Program-made: the position numbers and the translations under genes
DNA from: Gammaproteobacteria bacterium
GTDB lineage: Bacteria > Pseudomonadota > Gammaproteobacteria > Eutrophobiales > Eutrophobiaceae
Direction: 5' to 3'
DNA: 64,000 nt
NCBI GenBank assembly: GCA_016193395.1
Contig: JACPSH010000053.1
Span: 31,706-95,705 of the forward strand
In this document: piece after piece, positions 1 through 8,990 of the stretch
Numbering within the stretch: position 1 is the first letter of the stretch
Layout of the letters: every line of letters starts with the position of its first letter
Notes under the pieces: model-generated
Told to the model about the DNA's origin: nothing
The model's database searches: none
Seen by the model: the letters and a program-made list of their open reading frames with translations, nothing else

Positions 1-1
1 C

Positions 2-340
2 GTGAACTTCACGGCCGGCAAGCCGGAATTCGATCCAGAACTGTACCGTGGCCGGACCATGCTGCAATCCGGTATGGCGGACGCGCTGCTGTGGATCTCC
101 AGTTTCGGGACGGATGCGAAACTGCCCGTAACGCAGGTGCCGACGATTGCCCTGACGCGTCCCTCGCAGCGTGTCGCGCGATCCGCTAAAGTCTACATCC
201 CGGTCGGAACGCCCGGCGTCGACCATGACGGCTCGCTGTTCCGGCTGGACGGCGTCGTCAGTCTGCCGTTGCGTGGATTGCGGACGCCGCAGATGCCGTC
301 CGTAGCCCACGTGTTGACGCAGCTTCGTGAGCGGCTGTAG
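2..340 (+). CDS. fhcB: Formyltransferase/hydrolase complex subunit B, C-terminal part (FhcB)
   Basis: This is the C-terminal 112 residues of a reading frame that runs in from the left edge; the apparent GTG at base 2 is an internal codon. The sequence resembles the C-terminus of formylmethanofuran dehydrogenase subunit B (FwdB/FhcB family), with segments such as VPTIALTRPSQ, IPVGTPGVDHDGSLFRLDG and PLRGL. In bacteria FhcB belongs to the Fhc complex, which releases formate from formyl-tetrahydromethanopterin in the cytoplasm; it is related to formate dehydrogenases but is considered catalytically inactive there. The part carrying the cofactor and active-site region is outside the window. Its stop lies within or 4 bases before the start of fhcA. 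The assignment relies strongly on the fhcA-D-C genes that follow. Confidence 0.85.
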   Translation: MNFTAGKPEFDPELYRGRTMLQSGMADALLWISSFGTDAKLPVTQVPTIALTRPSQRVARSAKVYIPVGTPGVDHDGSLFRLDGVVSLPLRGLRTPQMPSVAHVLTQLRERL

Positions 341-2006
341 TCCCGTGCTGGTGCGGCTGAAAGGCGCGGTGGTCTACGATCCGATGCACGGGATCGACGG
401 CAGGCGCATGGACCTGTTCATTCGCGACGGCATCATGGTTCCGGCGCCGCGAAGGGACACCCGGATCGATCATACCTATGATGTCCGCGACCGCATCGTC
501 ATGGCCGGCGCCATCGATATCCATACCCACATCGGTGGCGGCAAGGTCAATATCGCCCGCGCGCTGTTGCCGGAAGATCACATGCCGTATGCGGTCCAGG
601 GCAGCCCGATCCTGCGCGCCGGCTCCGGCCACGCGGTCCCCACCAGCTTCATCACGGGATACCGTTACGCGGAGATGGGATATACGGCATGCTTCGAGCC
701 GGCCATGCTGCCCGCCAACGCCCGTCACGCGCATGCGGAGATGGCGGATGTCCCGATCGTCGATACCGGAGCCTACGCGCTCCTCGGCAATGACGATTTC
801 CTGCTGCGCCTGCTCGCCGGCAAGACCGGCCAGAAGGTGATTAACGACTACGTGGCGTGGATCGTGAACGCGACACACGCGCACGGCGTCAAGGTCGTCA
901 ACCCAGGCGGGATCAGCGCATTCAAGTTCAACCAGCGAGATCTCGACCTCGATGTCCGGCATGAACATTACGGCGTATCGCCGCGGAGGATCCTGAAGGC
1001 CCTCGCACGCGCGGTGCATGAGCTCGGGATCTGCCACCCCCTGCATGTGCATGGCTGCAACCTGGGCGTGCCCGGAAACGCCGAAACCACGTTGAAAACC
1101 ATAGCCGCGGTCGAGGGACTTCCGTTGCACCTCACCCATGTGCAGTTTCACAGCTACGGGCGAGAGGGTGATCGCGGGTTCTCATCCGCCGCCGCGCGCA
1201 TTGCGGAGGCGGTCAATTCCAACCCCAACATCTCCATCGACGTCGGACAGGTCATGTTCGGACAGACCGTCACGGCATCCGGCGATACCATGCTGCAATA
1301 CCGCGGCCGCCGCCACGCGCACCCGAAAAAGTGGGTGTGCATGGATATAGAATGCGATGCCGGTTGCGGCGTGGTGCCCTTTCTCTACCGCGATCATAAC
1401 TTCGTCAACGCCCTGCAATGGTGCGTCGGCCTGGAACTGTTCCTGCAAGTCCGGGATCCGTGGCGCATATTCCTCACGACCGACCATCCGAACGGCGCGC
1501 CGTTCACGACTTACCCGCGCCTCATACGGCTGTTGATGGATCGCGCTTTCCGCGCTGAGATGCTGGACCGCATCCATCCTGAGGCGCGTAAGTCCAGTAT
1601 CCTGGACAGCCTCGACCGCGAATATTCCCTGGCGGAAATCGCCATCATGACCCGGGCGGCCCCGGCCCGCAGCCTGGGCCTCCAGACGCGCGGCCACCTC
1701 GGCCGCGGCGCCGCGGCTGACATCACGGTCTATGAGCCGAACCGCAACGCGGAAAGGATGTTTTCAAAACCCGCGCTCGTGTTCAAGGACGGGGTACTGG
1801 TGGTCCGTGACGGCAAGGTGATCCAATCCACGTCCGGGCAGGTGCATGCGACCCGGCCCGCATACGACCGCGGGATCGAGCGCGTGCTGAAGCAGTATTT
1901 CGATCGCTATCACACGGTGTCGCTGGGCAATTTCCGGATAGGAAGCGATGAACTGCTCGGTTTCGGCCGGTCGGCGATTTCGGTCCATCCCTGCGTGCCA
2001 CGGTGA
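327..2006 (+). CDS. fhcA: Formyltransferase/hydrolase complex subunit A (FhcA)
   Basis: This protein of about 559 residues belongs to the FwdA/FhcA metal-dependent amidohydrolase family. It carries the HxH metal motif (DIHTHIGG, His66 and His68), a candidate carboxylated lysine in ISAFKFN (Lys200), His242 in HVHGCN, His271 in HLTHVQFHSYG, and a downstream TTDHPNG segment. In the bacterial Fhc complex this subunit hydrolyses the formyl group, received from formyl-H4MPT through FhcD and a methanofuran analogue, to formate. The start is uncertain: GTG at 327 overlaps the fhcB stop, while GTG at 345 gives a shorter N-terminus (LVRLKGAVVYDP) that fits the family better. The stop overlaps fhcD by 4 bases (GTGA). 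Family assignment is firm. Confidence 0.95.
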   Translation: MSGCSPVLVRLKGAVVYDPMHGIDGRRMDLFIRDGIMVPAPRRDTRIDHTYDVRDRIVMAGAIDIHTHIGGGKVNIARALLPEDHMPYAVQGSPILRAGSGHAVPTSFITGYRYAEMGYTACFEPAMLPANARHAHAEMADVPIVDTGAYALLGNDDFLLRLLAGKTGQKVINDYVAWIVNATHAHGVKVVNPGGISAFKFNQRDLDLDVRHEHYGVSPRRILKALARAVHELGICHPLHVHGCNLGVPGNAETTLKTIAAVEGLPLHLTHVQFHSYGREGDRGFSSAAARIAEAVNSNPNISIDVGQVMFGQTVTASGDTMLQYRGRRHAHPKKWVCMDIECDAGCGVVPFLYRDHNFVNALQWCVGLELFLQVRDPWRIFLTTDHPNGAPFTTYPRLIRLLMDRAFRAEMLDRIHPEARKSSILDSLDREYSLAEIAIMTRAAPARSLGLQTRGHLGRGAAADITVYEPNRNAERMFSKPALVFKDGVLVVRDGKVIQSTSGQVHATRPAYDRGIERVLKQYFDRYHTVSLGNFRIGSDELLGFGRSAISVHPCVPR

Positions 2007-2908
2007 GCCACATGAAGATCAACGGGGTCACCGTTGACAATACCTTTGCCGAGGCCTTCGCCATGAAGGCAACGCGGCTTGTCATCACCGCCATGACGCT
2101 GAAGTGGGCTTACCGGGCGGCAAACTCCCTCACCGGGTTTGCGTCCTCGGTCATCGCCTGCGGCTGCGAAGCGGACATCGAAAGGGAACTGGGCCCGGGC
2201 GAAACGCCGGACGGCAGGCCGGGAATTGCCGTGATTATGTTCGCGATGTCCAGGAAACAGTTGATGGATCAGGTGCGACGGCGCGTCGGACAATCGGTCA
2301 TGACGACCGCCACGAGCGCCTGTTTTGCCGGCAGTCGGAGCGATGACATGATCCCGCTGGGGCGGAGCCTGCGCTACTTCGGCGACGGGTTCCAGATCTC
2401 CAAGACAGTCGACGGGATCCGCTACTGGCGCATCCCCGTCATGCACGGCGAGTTTCTGTGCGAGGAGTCCACGGGCATGGTGCCCGCCATCGGCGGCGGC
2501 AATTTTCTGGTCATGGCCAAGACTTCACGGCACGGCATTACCGCGTGCGAACAGGCAGTCCGGGCGATCCGGGCGGTACGCGGGGCGGTCACGACCTTCC
2601 CTGGCGGGATCGTGGGGTCGGGATCCAAGGTCGGCTCGAAATACCGCTTCGTCCCGGCGTCGACGAACGAGGTGTTCTGCCCCACCCTGAAGGGGCTGGT
2701 GCCCACGCAGCTCACCGAGGAAGTGGGATCCGTGCTGGAAATTGTCATCGACGGATTGAATGAGAAGGCGATTCGCGAAGCCATCCGGGCCGGCGTGCAC
2801 GCGGTGTGCCGCTTCGGGCCGAAGAAAGGGATTTTCCGCGTCAGCGCGGGAAACTACGGCGGCAAGTTGGGTCCGTACCACTTCCATCTCTGGGACATCC
2901 TGAAGTGA
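2003..2908 (+). CDS. fhcD: Formylmethanofuran--tetrahydromethanopterin N-formyltransferase (Ftr/FhcD)
   Basis: The 301-residue product matches the Ftr family along its whole length: an N-terminus beginning MKINGVTVDNTFAEAF, a central IPVMHGEFLCEE segment and a C-terminal NYGGKLGPYHFHL. In methylotrophic bacteria this subunit transfers the formyl group from H4MPT to the methanofuran-like carrier of the Fhc complex, after which FhcA hydrolyses it. GTG at 2003 overlaps the fhcA stop; ATG at 2012 (MKING) is an equally good start and fits the family N-terminus better. The stop overlaps the fhcC start in a GTGA, which suggests translational coupling. It also indicates use of the H4MPT rather than the H4F route for formaldehyde oxidation. 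Confidence 0.96.
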   Translation: MSHMKINGVTVDNTFAEAFAMKATRLVITAMTLKWAYRAANSLTGFASSVIACGCEADIERELGPGETPDGRPGIAVIMFAMSRKQLMDQVRRRVGQSVMTTATSACFAGSRSDDMIPLGRSLRYFGDGFQISKTVDGIRYWRIPVMHGEFLCEESTGMVPAIGGGNFLVMAKTSRHGITACEQAVRAIRAVRGAVTTFPGGIVGSGSKVGSKYRFVPASTNEVFCPTLKGLVPTQLTEEVGSVLEIVIDGLNEKAIREAIRAGVHAVCRFGPKKGIFRVSAGNYGGKLGPYHFHLWDILK

Positions 2909-3744
2909 GCGACGTCACTTTTGAATTGCGCCGTCAGCCGGAGACCTGGCTGGATCTCTCCGCGTTGACGCCGGACAAGCTGCACGGCCACACGCTCACG
3001 GCCATCAAGGCGATCCGCCTGCGTTGCGGCCGCCGCGCCGGAAACGTCGGCGATCTCTTCCAGGTCTCCGGCGACGATCCCCTGTCGTTGAGGTTCGTCG
3101 ATGCGTGCCGCAGTTTCGTGCGGCTGGGACACGGCATGACCCGCGGCCGGATCCGTGTCAACGGCCACGCGGGCCACTACCTCGGGCAGGATATGCGTGG
3201 CGGACAGATCACGGTGCGTGGCAGCGCCGGCAACTGGCTCGGAGCGGGCATGTCCGGCGGAAGCATTGAGATTTCCGGTGACGCGGGGGACTTCATCGGA
3301 GCGGCCGTAGCCGGCGCGATGCACGGCATGACCGGAGGAAACATCGTTGTCGGCGGCAATGCGGGGAAGCGCGCCGCGGACCGCATGCGGCGAGGGACCA
3401 TCCTGGTGCTCGGGGACGCGGGTGATTTCGCCGGCTCCCGCATGATCGCCGGCACCCTGCTGATCCTTGGGCTGGCCCGGACGGGCGTCGGATACGGAAT
3501 GCGCCGCGGAACAATAGTCCTCGGACGGATGCCGGCGCACGTGCCTGTCACGTTCAACGACTGCGGCAGGCTTAAAATGGAGTTTCTGCGCCTGCTGTTC
3601 AAGCAAACCGCGGATTCCAGGAAGCGTTTCGGCTACTTTCGCGAATTCGGCCCCGAGGCCCGGCGTTTCGCCGGCGACATCGCCGCCGGCGGCCAGGGTG
3701 AAATCCTCGTGCTGTTGAATGCGTCGCGGCGCCGTTCCGCATGA
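2905..3744 (+). CDS. fhcC: Formyltransferase/hydrolase complex subunit C (FhcC)
   Basis: The product is 279 residues when started at the GTG overlapping the fhcD stop; a longer in-frame extension back to 2806 lies inside fhcD and is rejected. It has the glycine-rich beta-helix repeats of FwdC/FhcC and the glutamate synthase C-terminal domain family, for example GHGMTRGRIRVNGHAG, MSGGSIEISGDAG, MTGGNIVVGGNAG and MRRGTIVLG. In the complex FhcC is a structural subunit that helps bind the polyglutamate tail of the methanofuran analogue. The stop overlaps the ATG of fdhB (ATGA), so a carbon-metabolism complex runs without a break into formate dehydrogenase. Confidence 0.95.
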   Translation: MSDVTFELRRQPETWLDLSALTPDKLHGHTLTAIKAIRLRCGRRAGNVGDLFQVSGDDPLSLRFVDACRSFVRLGHGMTRGRIRVNGHAGHYLGQDMRGGQITVRGSAGNWLGAGMSGGSIEISGDAGDFIGAAVAGAMHGMTGGNIVVGGNAGKRAADRMRRGTILVLGDAGDFAGSRMIAGTLLILGLARTGVGYGMRRGTIVLGRMPAHVPVTFNDCGRLKMEFLRLLFKQTADSRKRFGYFREFGPEARRFAGDIAAGGQGEILVLLNASRRRSA

Positions 3745-5432
3745 AAGCGAAACCCGAAAATAAAGGAGGCAGCCGGCGCAGCCAGTTGCGCGGGCGGCAG
3801 GTGGACACTGACGCCCTGTCCGAAGTACGCCGCCTCCTCGGTGATCGGCCGCGGCAACGCGACCTGCTGATTGAATATCTGCACCTCATTCAGGATGAAT
3901 TCCGGCAACTTTCCGCCACGCATCTGGCGGCCCTGGCGGAAGAAATGAAGCTTTCGATGGCCGAGGTGTTCGAGGTCGCAACGTTTTACCAGCATTTCGA
4001 CGTCGTCAAGGACCCGGATGCCGTTCCGCCTTTGCAGACGGTGCGTATCTGCGAGTCGATCACCTGCGAGATGTTCGGCGCGCGGAATCTGTTGTCCGAA
4101 CTCAAGGGGCGCCTCCCCGGGACCGTGCGCGTACAGGCCGTCCCGTGCGTCGGCCGCTGCCATGGCGCTCCGGTCGCCGTGGTCGGCAAACGCGCCCTGG
4201 ACAACGCGACCGTGGGGGATGTCATCCGCTCTGTCGAGGGACGCGCCCCTCCCGACCTGACCGAACCCTCTATCGGGCTGGATCAATACCGCAGAAACGG
4301 AGGCTATGCGCTGTTGCGGGCATGCCATGCCGGCCAGCACGATCCGGAAAGGATCATTTCGACACTGAAGGACGCCCGGTTGCGCGGGCTCGGCGGAGCC
4401 GGGTTCCCGGCCGGCAACAAGTGGGAGTTGCTTCGCAACCAGCCGAAGCCGCGGCTGATCGCCGTCAACATCGACGAGGGCGAACCCGGGACCTTCAAGG
4501 ACCGTTACTATCTCGAGCGCGATCCCCACCGCTTCATCGAGGGCGCGCTGATTGCCGCCTGGGCCATCGAGGCGCAGGCGGTCTACCTCTACCTGCGCGA
4601 TGAATATGCGGCTTGCCGCGACATCCTTCAGCGTGAACTGGCGGCGTTGCGGGAGGATCCGCCCTGCGAATTGCCGCCGCTGCACCTGCGCCGCGGCGCC
4701 GGGGCATACATTTGCGGCGAGGAGTCGGCGATGATCGAATCCATTGAGGGCAAGCGCGGAATGCCACGGCTGCGCCCACCCTATGTCGCCCAGGTCGGAC
4801 TGTTCGGGCGCCCCACCCTGGAACACAACATGGAAACGCTGCACTGGGTGCGGGACATCATCGAGAAGGGCGCGTCATGGTTCAGCGCGCAGGGGCGGAA
4901 CGGCCGCTCCGGCCTGCGTTCGTTCTCGGTGAGCGGCCGGGTGTGCAGGCCCGGCGTACACCTCGCGCCGGCCGGGATCACCGCCCGTGAGCTGATCGAG
5001 GAATTCTGCGGCGGCATGCTGCCGGGCCACCAGCTTTACGGTTATTTTCCCGGAGGCGCCTCCGGCGGAATTCTGCCGGCCTCCATGGCGGACATCCCGC
5101 TGGATTTCGACACGCTCACTCAACATGGGTGTTTCATCGGCTCGGCGGCTGTCATCGTCTTTTCGGACCGGGACCGGGCACGCGACCTCGCGCTGAATGC
5201 AATGCGCTTCTTTCGCGAGGAGTCGTGCGGACAGTGCACTCCCTGCCGCGTCGGCACGGCCAAGGCCGTGACACTCATGGAGCGACCACGCTGGGACGAA
5301 GCGTTGCTCAAGGAGCTCTCCGCAGCCATGGCGGACGCATCCATCTGCGGGCTCGGGCAGGCGGCGCCTAATCCCCTGCTCTGCGCAATGAAATTTTTTC
5401 CGGAGGAGTTCGCCGATGGCGGCACGGCCTGA
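3741..5432 (+). CDS. fdhB: NAD-dependent formate dehydrogenase beta subunit, NuoE-NuoF fusion
   Basis: The 563-residue protein fuses two complex I-like modules. Residues about 20-170 are NuoE-like with four [2Fe-2S] cysteines (Cys104, Cys109, Cys136, Cys140). Residues about 180-560 are NuoF-like, with the FMN/NADH site (GLGGAGFPAGNKW), GEESAMIESIEGKRG and the [4Fe-4S] motif SCGQCTPCRVG near the C-terminus. This layout matches the beta subunit of the Methylobacterium Fdh1 type of soluble formate dehydrogenase, which passes electrons from the alpha subunit to NAD+. It starts at an ATG overlapping the fhcC stop, and its end overlaps the fdhA start by 17 bases. Isolated NuoEF is unlikely given the adjacent alpha subunit. 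Confidence 0.93.
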   Translation: MKAKPENKGGSRRSQLRGRQVDTDALSEVRRLLGDRPRQRDLLIEYLHLIQDEFRQLSATHLAALAEEMKLSMAEVFEVATFYQHFDVVKDPDAVPPLQTVRICESITCEMFGARNLLSELKGRLPGTVRVQAVPCVGRCHGAPVAVVGKRALDNATVGDVIRSVEGRAPPDLTEPSIGLDQYRRNGGYALLRACHAGQHDPERIISTLKDARLRGLGGAGFPAGNKWELLRNQPKPRLIAVNIDEGEPGTFKDRYYLERDPHRFIEGALIAAWAIEAQAVYLYLRDEYAACRDILQRELAALREDPPCELPPLHLRRGAGAYICGEESAMIESIEGKRGMPRLRPPYVAQVGLFGRPTLEHNMETLHWVRDIIEKGASWFSAQGRNGRSGLRSFSVSGRVCRPGVHLAPAGITARELIEEFCGGMLPGHQLYGYFPGGASGGILPASMADIPLDFDTLTQHGCFIGSAAVIVFSDRDRARDLALNAMRFFREESCGQCTPCRVGTAKAVTLMERPRWDEALLKELSAAMADASICGLGQAAPNPLLCAMKFFPEEFADGGTA

Positions 5433-8166
5433 CCGTTCCCCCCGGGAAACGATACGCTTCACCCTCGACGGGCGAGTGATCGAGGCCCTGCCCCGCGAAA
5501 CCATATTGCAGAGCGCGCGCCGGGCCGGGATCGAAATTCCTCACCTCTGCTACCAGGACGGCTACCGTCCCGATGGGAACTGCCGGGCCTGCGTTGTCGA
5601 GATCGCGGGTGAACGCGTGCTGGCGCCCTCCTGCGTGAGAAAGCCGGGCGAGGACATGCAGGTGCAGTCACGCAGCCCGCGCGCCCGGCAATCCCAGGCC
5701 ATGGTCCTCGAACTCCTGCTCGCCGACATGCCCGGACAGGGCCGCTCTCCACATCGCCCGGATTCCGAACTCGACCGGTGGGCAGGCGCACTGGGCGTGA
5801 CCCGTCCGCGTTTTCCCAGCCGTTTCCAGCCCAGGGCCGACGCGAGCAACCCTGCCATCGAAGTCAACCTGGACGCCTGCATCCAGTGCACCCGCTGCGT
5901 TCGCGCCTGCCGCGAGGAACAGGTCAATGATGTCATCGGTTATGCCTGGCGCGGCGAACATGCCCGCATCGTCTTTGACCTGGATGACCCGATGGGCGAG
6001 AGCACCTGCGTCAGCTGCGGCGAATGCGTGCAGGCCTGCCCCACAGGAGCCCTGATGCCCGCGGGACGGGTCGCGGCGAAAGCGCCGGACCGGAAGGTGG
6101 ATTCAACCTGCCCGTATTGCGGCGTCGGCTGCCTGCTGACCTTCAACATCCGCGAAAACCGGATCGCCTACGTTGACGGCCGCGATGGGCCCGCGAACCA
6201 CAGCCGCCTGTGCGTGAAGGGACGGTATGGCTTCGACTACGTGCACCACCCCGATCGTCTGACGCGGCCGCTGATCCGCAGGGACGGACGCGCCAAGAGC
6301 GCCGAGCTGTTGTCCCAGGAAGAGATCCCCTATTACTTCCGCGAAGCTCCCTGGGAGGAAGCGCTGGACGTCGCCGCGGCCGGACTGGCCCGGCTGCGGG
6401 ACACGCGCGGACCGCACTCACTGGCGGGATTCGGTTCAGCCAAGGGAAGCAACGAAGAGGCCTACCTGTTCCAGAAACTGGTGCGAACCGGCTTTGGCAC
6501 CAATAACATCGATCACTGCACACGGCTCTGCCACGCGTCGTCCGTCTCCGCACTGCTCGAAACACTCGGATCGGGGGCGGTCTCCAACCCGGTCGAAGAT
6601 GTCGCCTTCGCGGACGTTATCATCGTCATCGGGGCCAGGCCGACTGTGAACCACCCGGTTGCCGCGACCTTCATCAAGAACGCCGCGCGGGCCGGCAAGA
6701 CGCTGATCGTCATCGACCCGTATCGATCGGACCTTGCACGGCACGCGAGCATCTTCCTGCAGTTCCGTCCGGATACGGATGTGCCGCTCCTGAACAGCAT
6801 CATGTACACGATCGTCGACGAAGGGCTGCACAACAGGAAATTCATCGAGAGGCGCACGGACGGATTCGAAGCGCTGTTGAAATCGGTGATGCAATACAGC
6901 CCGGAACGCGTGGCGCCCCTCTGCGGGATCGATCCGGAGACGCTTAAAAAAGTGGCACGCGCCTATGCGCGGGCGAAGGCCGCGATGATCTTCTGGGGCA
7001 TGGGCATCTCACAGCACATACACGGCACCGACAATGCGCGCTGTCTGATCTCGCTGGCCCTGCTCACCGGGCACATCGGGCGTCCCGGGACGGGGCTCCA
7101 TCCGCTGCGCGGACAGAACAACGTCCAGGGGGCATCCGATGTGGGACTGATTCCGATGGTCTATCCGGACTACCAGCCCGTGAGTGATGACTCGGTCAGG
7201 ACGAAATTCGAGCAGCTTTGGCAGGCGAAACTCGATCCGAATCCCGGGCTGACCGTGGTCGAGATCATGGACGCGGCATACGAACGGAGCATCCGGGGCA
7301 TGTACATCATGGGGGAGAACCCGGCCATGTCCGATCCCGATCTGAACCATGCCCGGATCGCGCTTGCCCGGCTCGATCACCTGGTCGTGCAGGACATCTT
7401 CTTTACCGAGACCGCGGGATTCGCCGACGTGATCCTGCCCGCCTCCGCCTTCCCCGAGAAGACCGGGACCTTCACCAATACGGACCGGCGCGTGCAGCTC
7501 GGCCGGCAGGCCATTTCATCCCCGGGAGAGGCGCGCCAGGACCTCTGGATCATTCAGGAACTGGCCCGGCGCCTTGGCCTGAAATGGAATTACCGTTCGC
7601 CCCGCGAAGTCTTCGAGGAGATCCGGCTCGCCGTGCCGAGCATGGGCGGAATGACCTGGGAGCGGCTGGAGGCGGAAGATTCCCTGACTTACCCATTGTG
7701 CTCCGAGGGGGACGCCGGACAGCCCGTCATCTTTACGGATCAGTTTCCCACGTCCGACGGCCGCGGACGGTTCGTGCCCGCCGAATACCAGCCGGCCGAC
7801 GAACTGCCGGATGAGCGCTATCCGTTGATTTTCACTACCGGGCGCCAGCTCGAACACTGGCATACGGGGAGCATGACGCGCCGCGCGCCCGTGCTCGATG
7901 CGATAGAGCCGTTGCCGGTCGCCAGCGTGCATCCCGACGACCTCGCGCTGGCCGGTGTCCCCGCTGGAGCGGAGATCCGTATCGAATCCCGTCGCGGCAG
8001 CCTGACCGCTACGGCCCGCGGCGACGCCGGGATGCAGCGCGGATCGGTATTCATGGCGTTCTGCTACCGGGAGGCGGCCGCAAACGTGCTCACAAATCCG
8101 GCGCTGGATCCCTTCGGCAAGATCCCCGAATTCAAGTTCTGCGCGGTGCGAATTTCACCGGCCTGA
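5416..8166 (+). CDS. fdhA: NAD-dependent formate dehydrogenase alpha subunit, Mo/W-bis-MGD
   Basis: This 916-residue catalytic subunit oxidises formate to CO2. Visible cofactor sites are an N-terminal [2Fe-2S] domain (Cys45, 56, 59, 73), two ferredoxin-type [4Fe-4S] motifs (CIQCTRCVRAC from Cys155 and CVSCGECVQAC from Cys198), and CPYCGVGC (residues 232-239) opening the molybdopterin domain. The active-site pair is Cys372-His373 (CTRLCHASSV), so this is a Cys rather than a selenocysteine enzyme. No cysteine occurs between residues 74 and 154, so the Cys3-His cluster of NuoG/FdsA seems absent. With the fused beta subunit it resembles Methylobacterium Fdh1; tungsten or molybdenum cannot be decided here. 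It is the last gene of the fhc-fdh operon and converges on the xox cluster. Confidence 0.95.
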   Translation: MAARPDRSPRETIRFTLDGRVIEALPRETILQSARRAGIEIPHLCYQDGYRPDGNCRACVVEIAGERVLAPSCVRKPGEDMQVQSRSPRARQSQAMVLELLLADMPGQGRSPHRPDSELDRWAGALGVTRPRFPSRFQPRADASNPAIEVNLDACIQCTRCVRACREEQVNDVIGYAWRGEHARIVFDLDDPMGESTCVSCGECVQACPTGALMPAGRVAAKAPDRKVDSTCPYCGVGCLLTFNIRENRIAYVDGRDGPANHSRLCVKGRYGFDYVHHPDRLTRPLIRRDGRAKSAELLSQEEIPYYFREAPWEEALDVAAAGLARLRDTRGPHSLAGFGSAKGSNEEAYLFQKLVRTGFGTNNIDHCTRLCHASSVSALLETLGSGAVSNPVEDVAFADVIIVIGARPTVNHPVAATFIKNAARAGKTLIVIDPYRSDLARHASIFLQFRPDTDVPLLNSIMYTIVDEGLHNRKFIERRTDGFEALLKSVMQYSPERVAPLCGIDPETLKKVARAYARAKAAMIFWGMGISQHIHGTDNARCLISLALLTGHIGRPGTGLHPLRGQNNVQGASDVGLIPMVYPDYQPVSDDSVRTKFEQLWQAKLDPNPGLTVVEIMDAAYERSIRGMYIMGENPAMSDPDLNHARIALARLDHLVVQDIFFTETAGFADVILPASAFPEKTGTFTNTDRRVQLGRQAISSPGEARQDLWIIQELARRLGLKWNYRSPREVFEEIRLAVPSMGGMTWERLEAEDSLTYPLCSEGDAGQPVIFTDQFPTSDGRGRFVPAEYQPADELPDERYPLIFTTGRQLEHWHTGSMTRRAPVLDAIEPLPVASVHPDDLALAGVPAGAEIRIESRRGSLTATARGDAGMQRGSVFMAFCYREAAANVLTNPALDPFGKIPEFKFCAVRISPA

Positions 8167-8210
8167 AGGAACGGGCGCCTGCCGCGTGATTGGAGGGCGC
8201 CGGGTCGGGG

Positions 8211-8990
8211 TCAACTGCGAAATTCCACGCTCTTCAGCGTGAGGGTCTCCTCGAGCGCCGGCTTGTCCTTGTCGGACGCTCCGGGCACCACGGTATGGAT
8301 CTGATACAAGGTGCCGGGGATCTCTTCCGACAGCAGGAATTCGTAACGTTTGGCGACAAACTGCTCGATCTGTGCCCGGTGTGGATCGTTGGCGTAAGGC
8401 GTGATGGTGATCCGTTTCGCGGCCACTGTCCGTCCATTGAAGGTGATCGTGGCCGCCTCGATCACCGCGCGTTCGGAAAGCGCAGCCTTGATGCGCCTCT
8501 GGAAGTAGCGCCAGTTTCCCTGCGTCAGGCGGTTCATGTCATGCACGTCGCCGCGCATGTACACGCCGAGGATCGGGTTGCCACGGACATTCGTGACGTT
8601 ATCCGGTGAGGATGGCTGCGCGCGTTCGCCGCTGAAAAACTGGACATTCGTGTTCTTCGTGCCATCGGCGTTCAGCTGGACGACATCGAGATAGACGTTG
8701 TCGGAGAAGCCTTCCTCGAGGCTGCCGCCCTTCGTAAACTGGTAGTACAACCTGGCGGGCCGCGCAATATTGTGCAGGTGGTCGCTCATCCAGAGGCGTG
8801 ACTCGGCTTCTGAAAACTTGACGGTATTCGGATCGACTGCTGCGGGCTCACCCATCCGACCGAAGGTCGCGCCTCCCACATCTGCGGGCTCACCCCCGCT
8901 GCTGCTGTCGTCCGCAATGGCAACGGTAGCGTACAGGCCGACCAGTATGGCAATCGCGAGCCCGCGCATTGCCGCCCAGGATTTAATCAT
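8211..8990 (-). CDS. Exported protein of unknown function in the xox cluster
   Basis: I do not recognise the family. The product is about 259 residues with an N-terminal signal peptide (hydrophobic stretch LAIAILVGLYATVA followed by IADD), then a Ser/Gly-rich linker and a mature region without cysteines or obvious cofactor motifs. Several in-frame starts exist (GTG 8999, ATG 8996, 8993, 8990); ATG 8990 is used here. The start overlaps the end of xoxJ, whose last residues are four aspartates read from the same repeated GAT/ATG run. This tight coupling and the periplasmic export argue for a role beside methanol dehydrogenase, perhaps assembly or interaction, but that is inference from position only. 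Confidence 0.75.
   Translation of the reverse strand: MIKSWAAMRGLAIAILVGLYATVAIADDSSSGGEPADVGGATFGRMGEPAAVDPNTVKFSEAESRLWMSDHLHNIARPARLYYQFTKGGSLEEGFSDNVYLDVVQLNADGTKNTNVQFFSGERAQPSSPDNVTNVRGNPILGVYMRGDVHDMNRLTQGNWRYFQRRIKAALSERAVIEAATITFNGRTVAAKRITITPYANDPHRAQIEQFVAKRYEFLLSEEIPGTLYQIHTVVPGASDKDKPALEETLTLKSVEFRS

Noticed and set aside
3633..4844. 403-codon minus-strand frame opposite fhcC/fdhB
   Set aside because: Lies opposite well-supported coding sequence and has no family features.
6500..6560. Selenocysteine at the formate dehydrogenase active site
   Set aside because: The codon at residue 372 is TGC (Cys), and no in-frame TGA is present.
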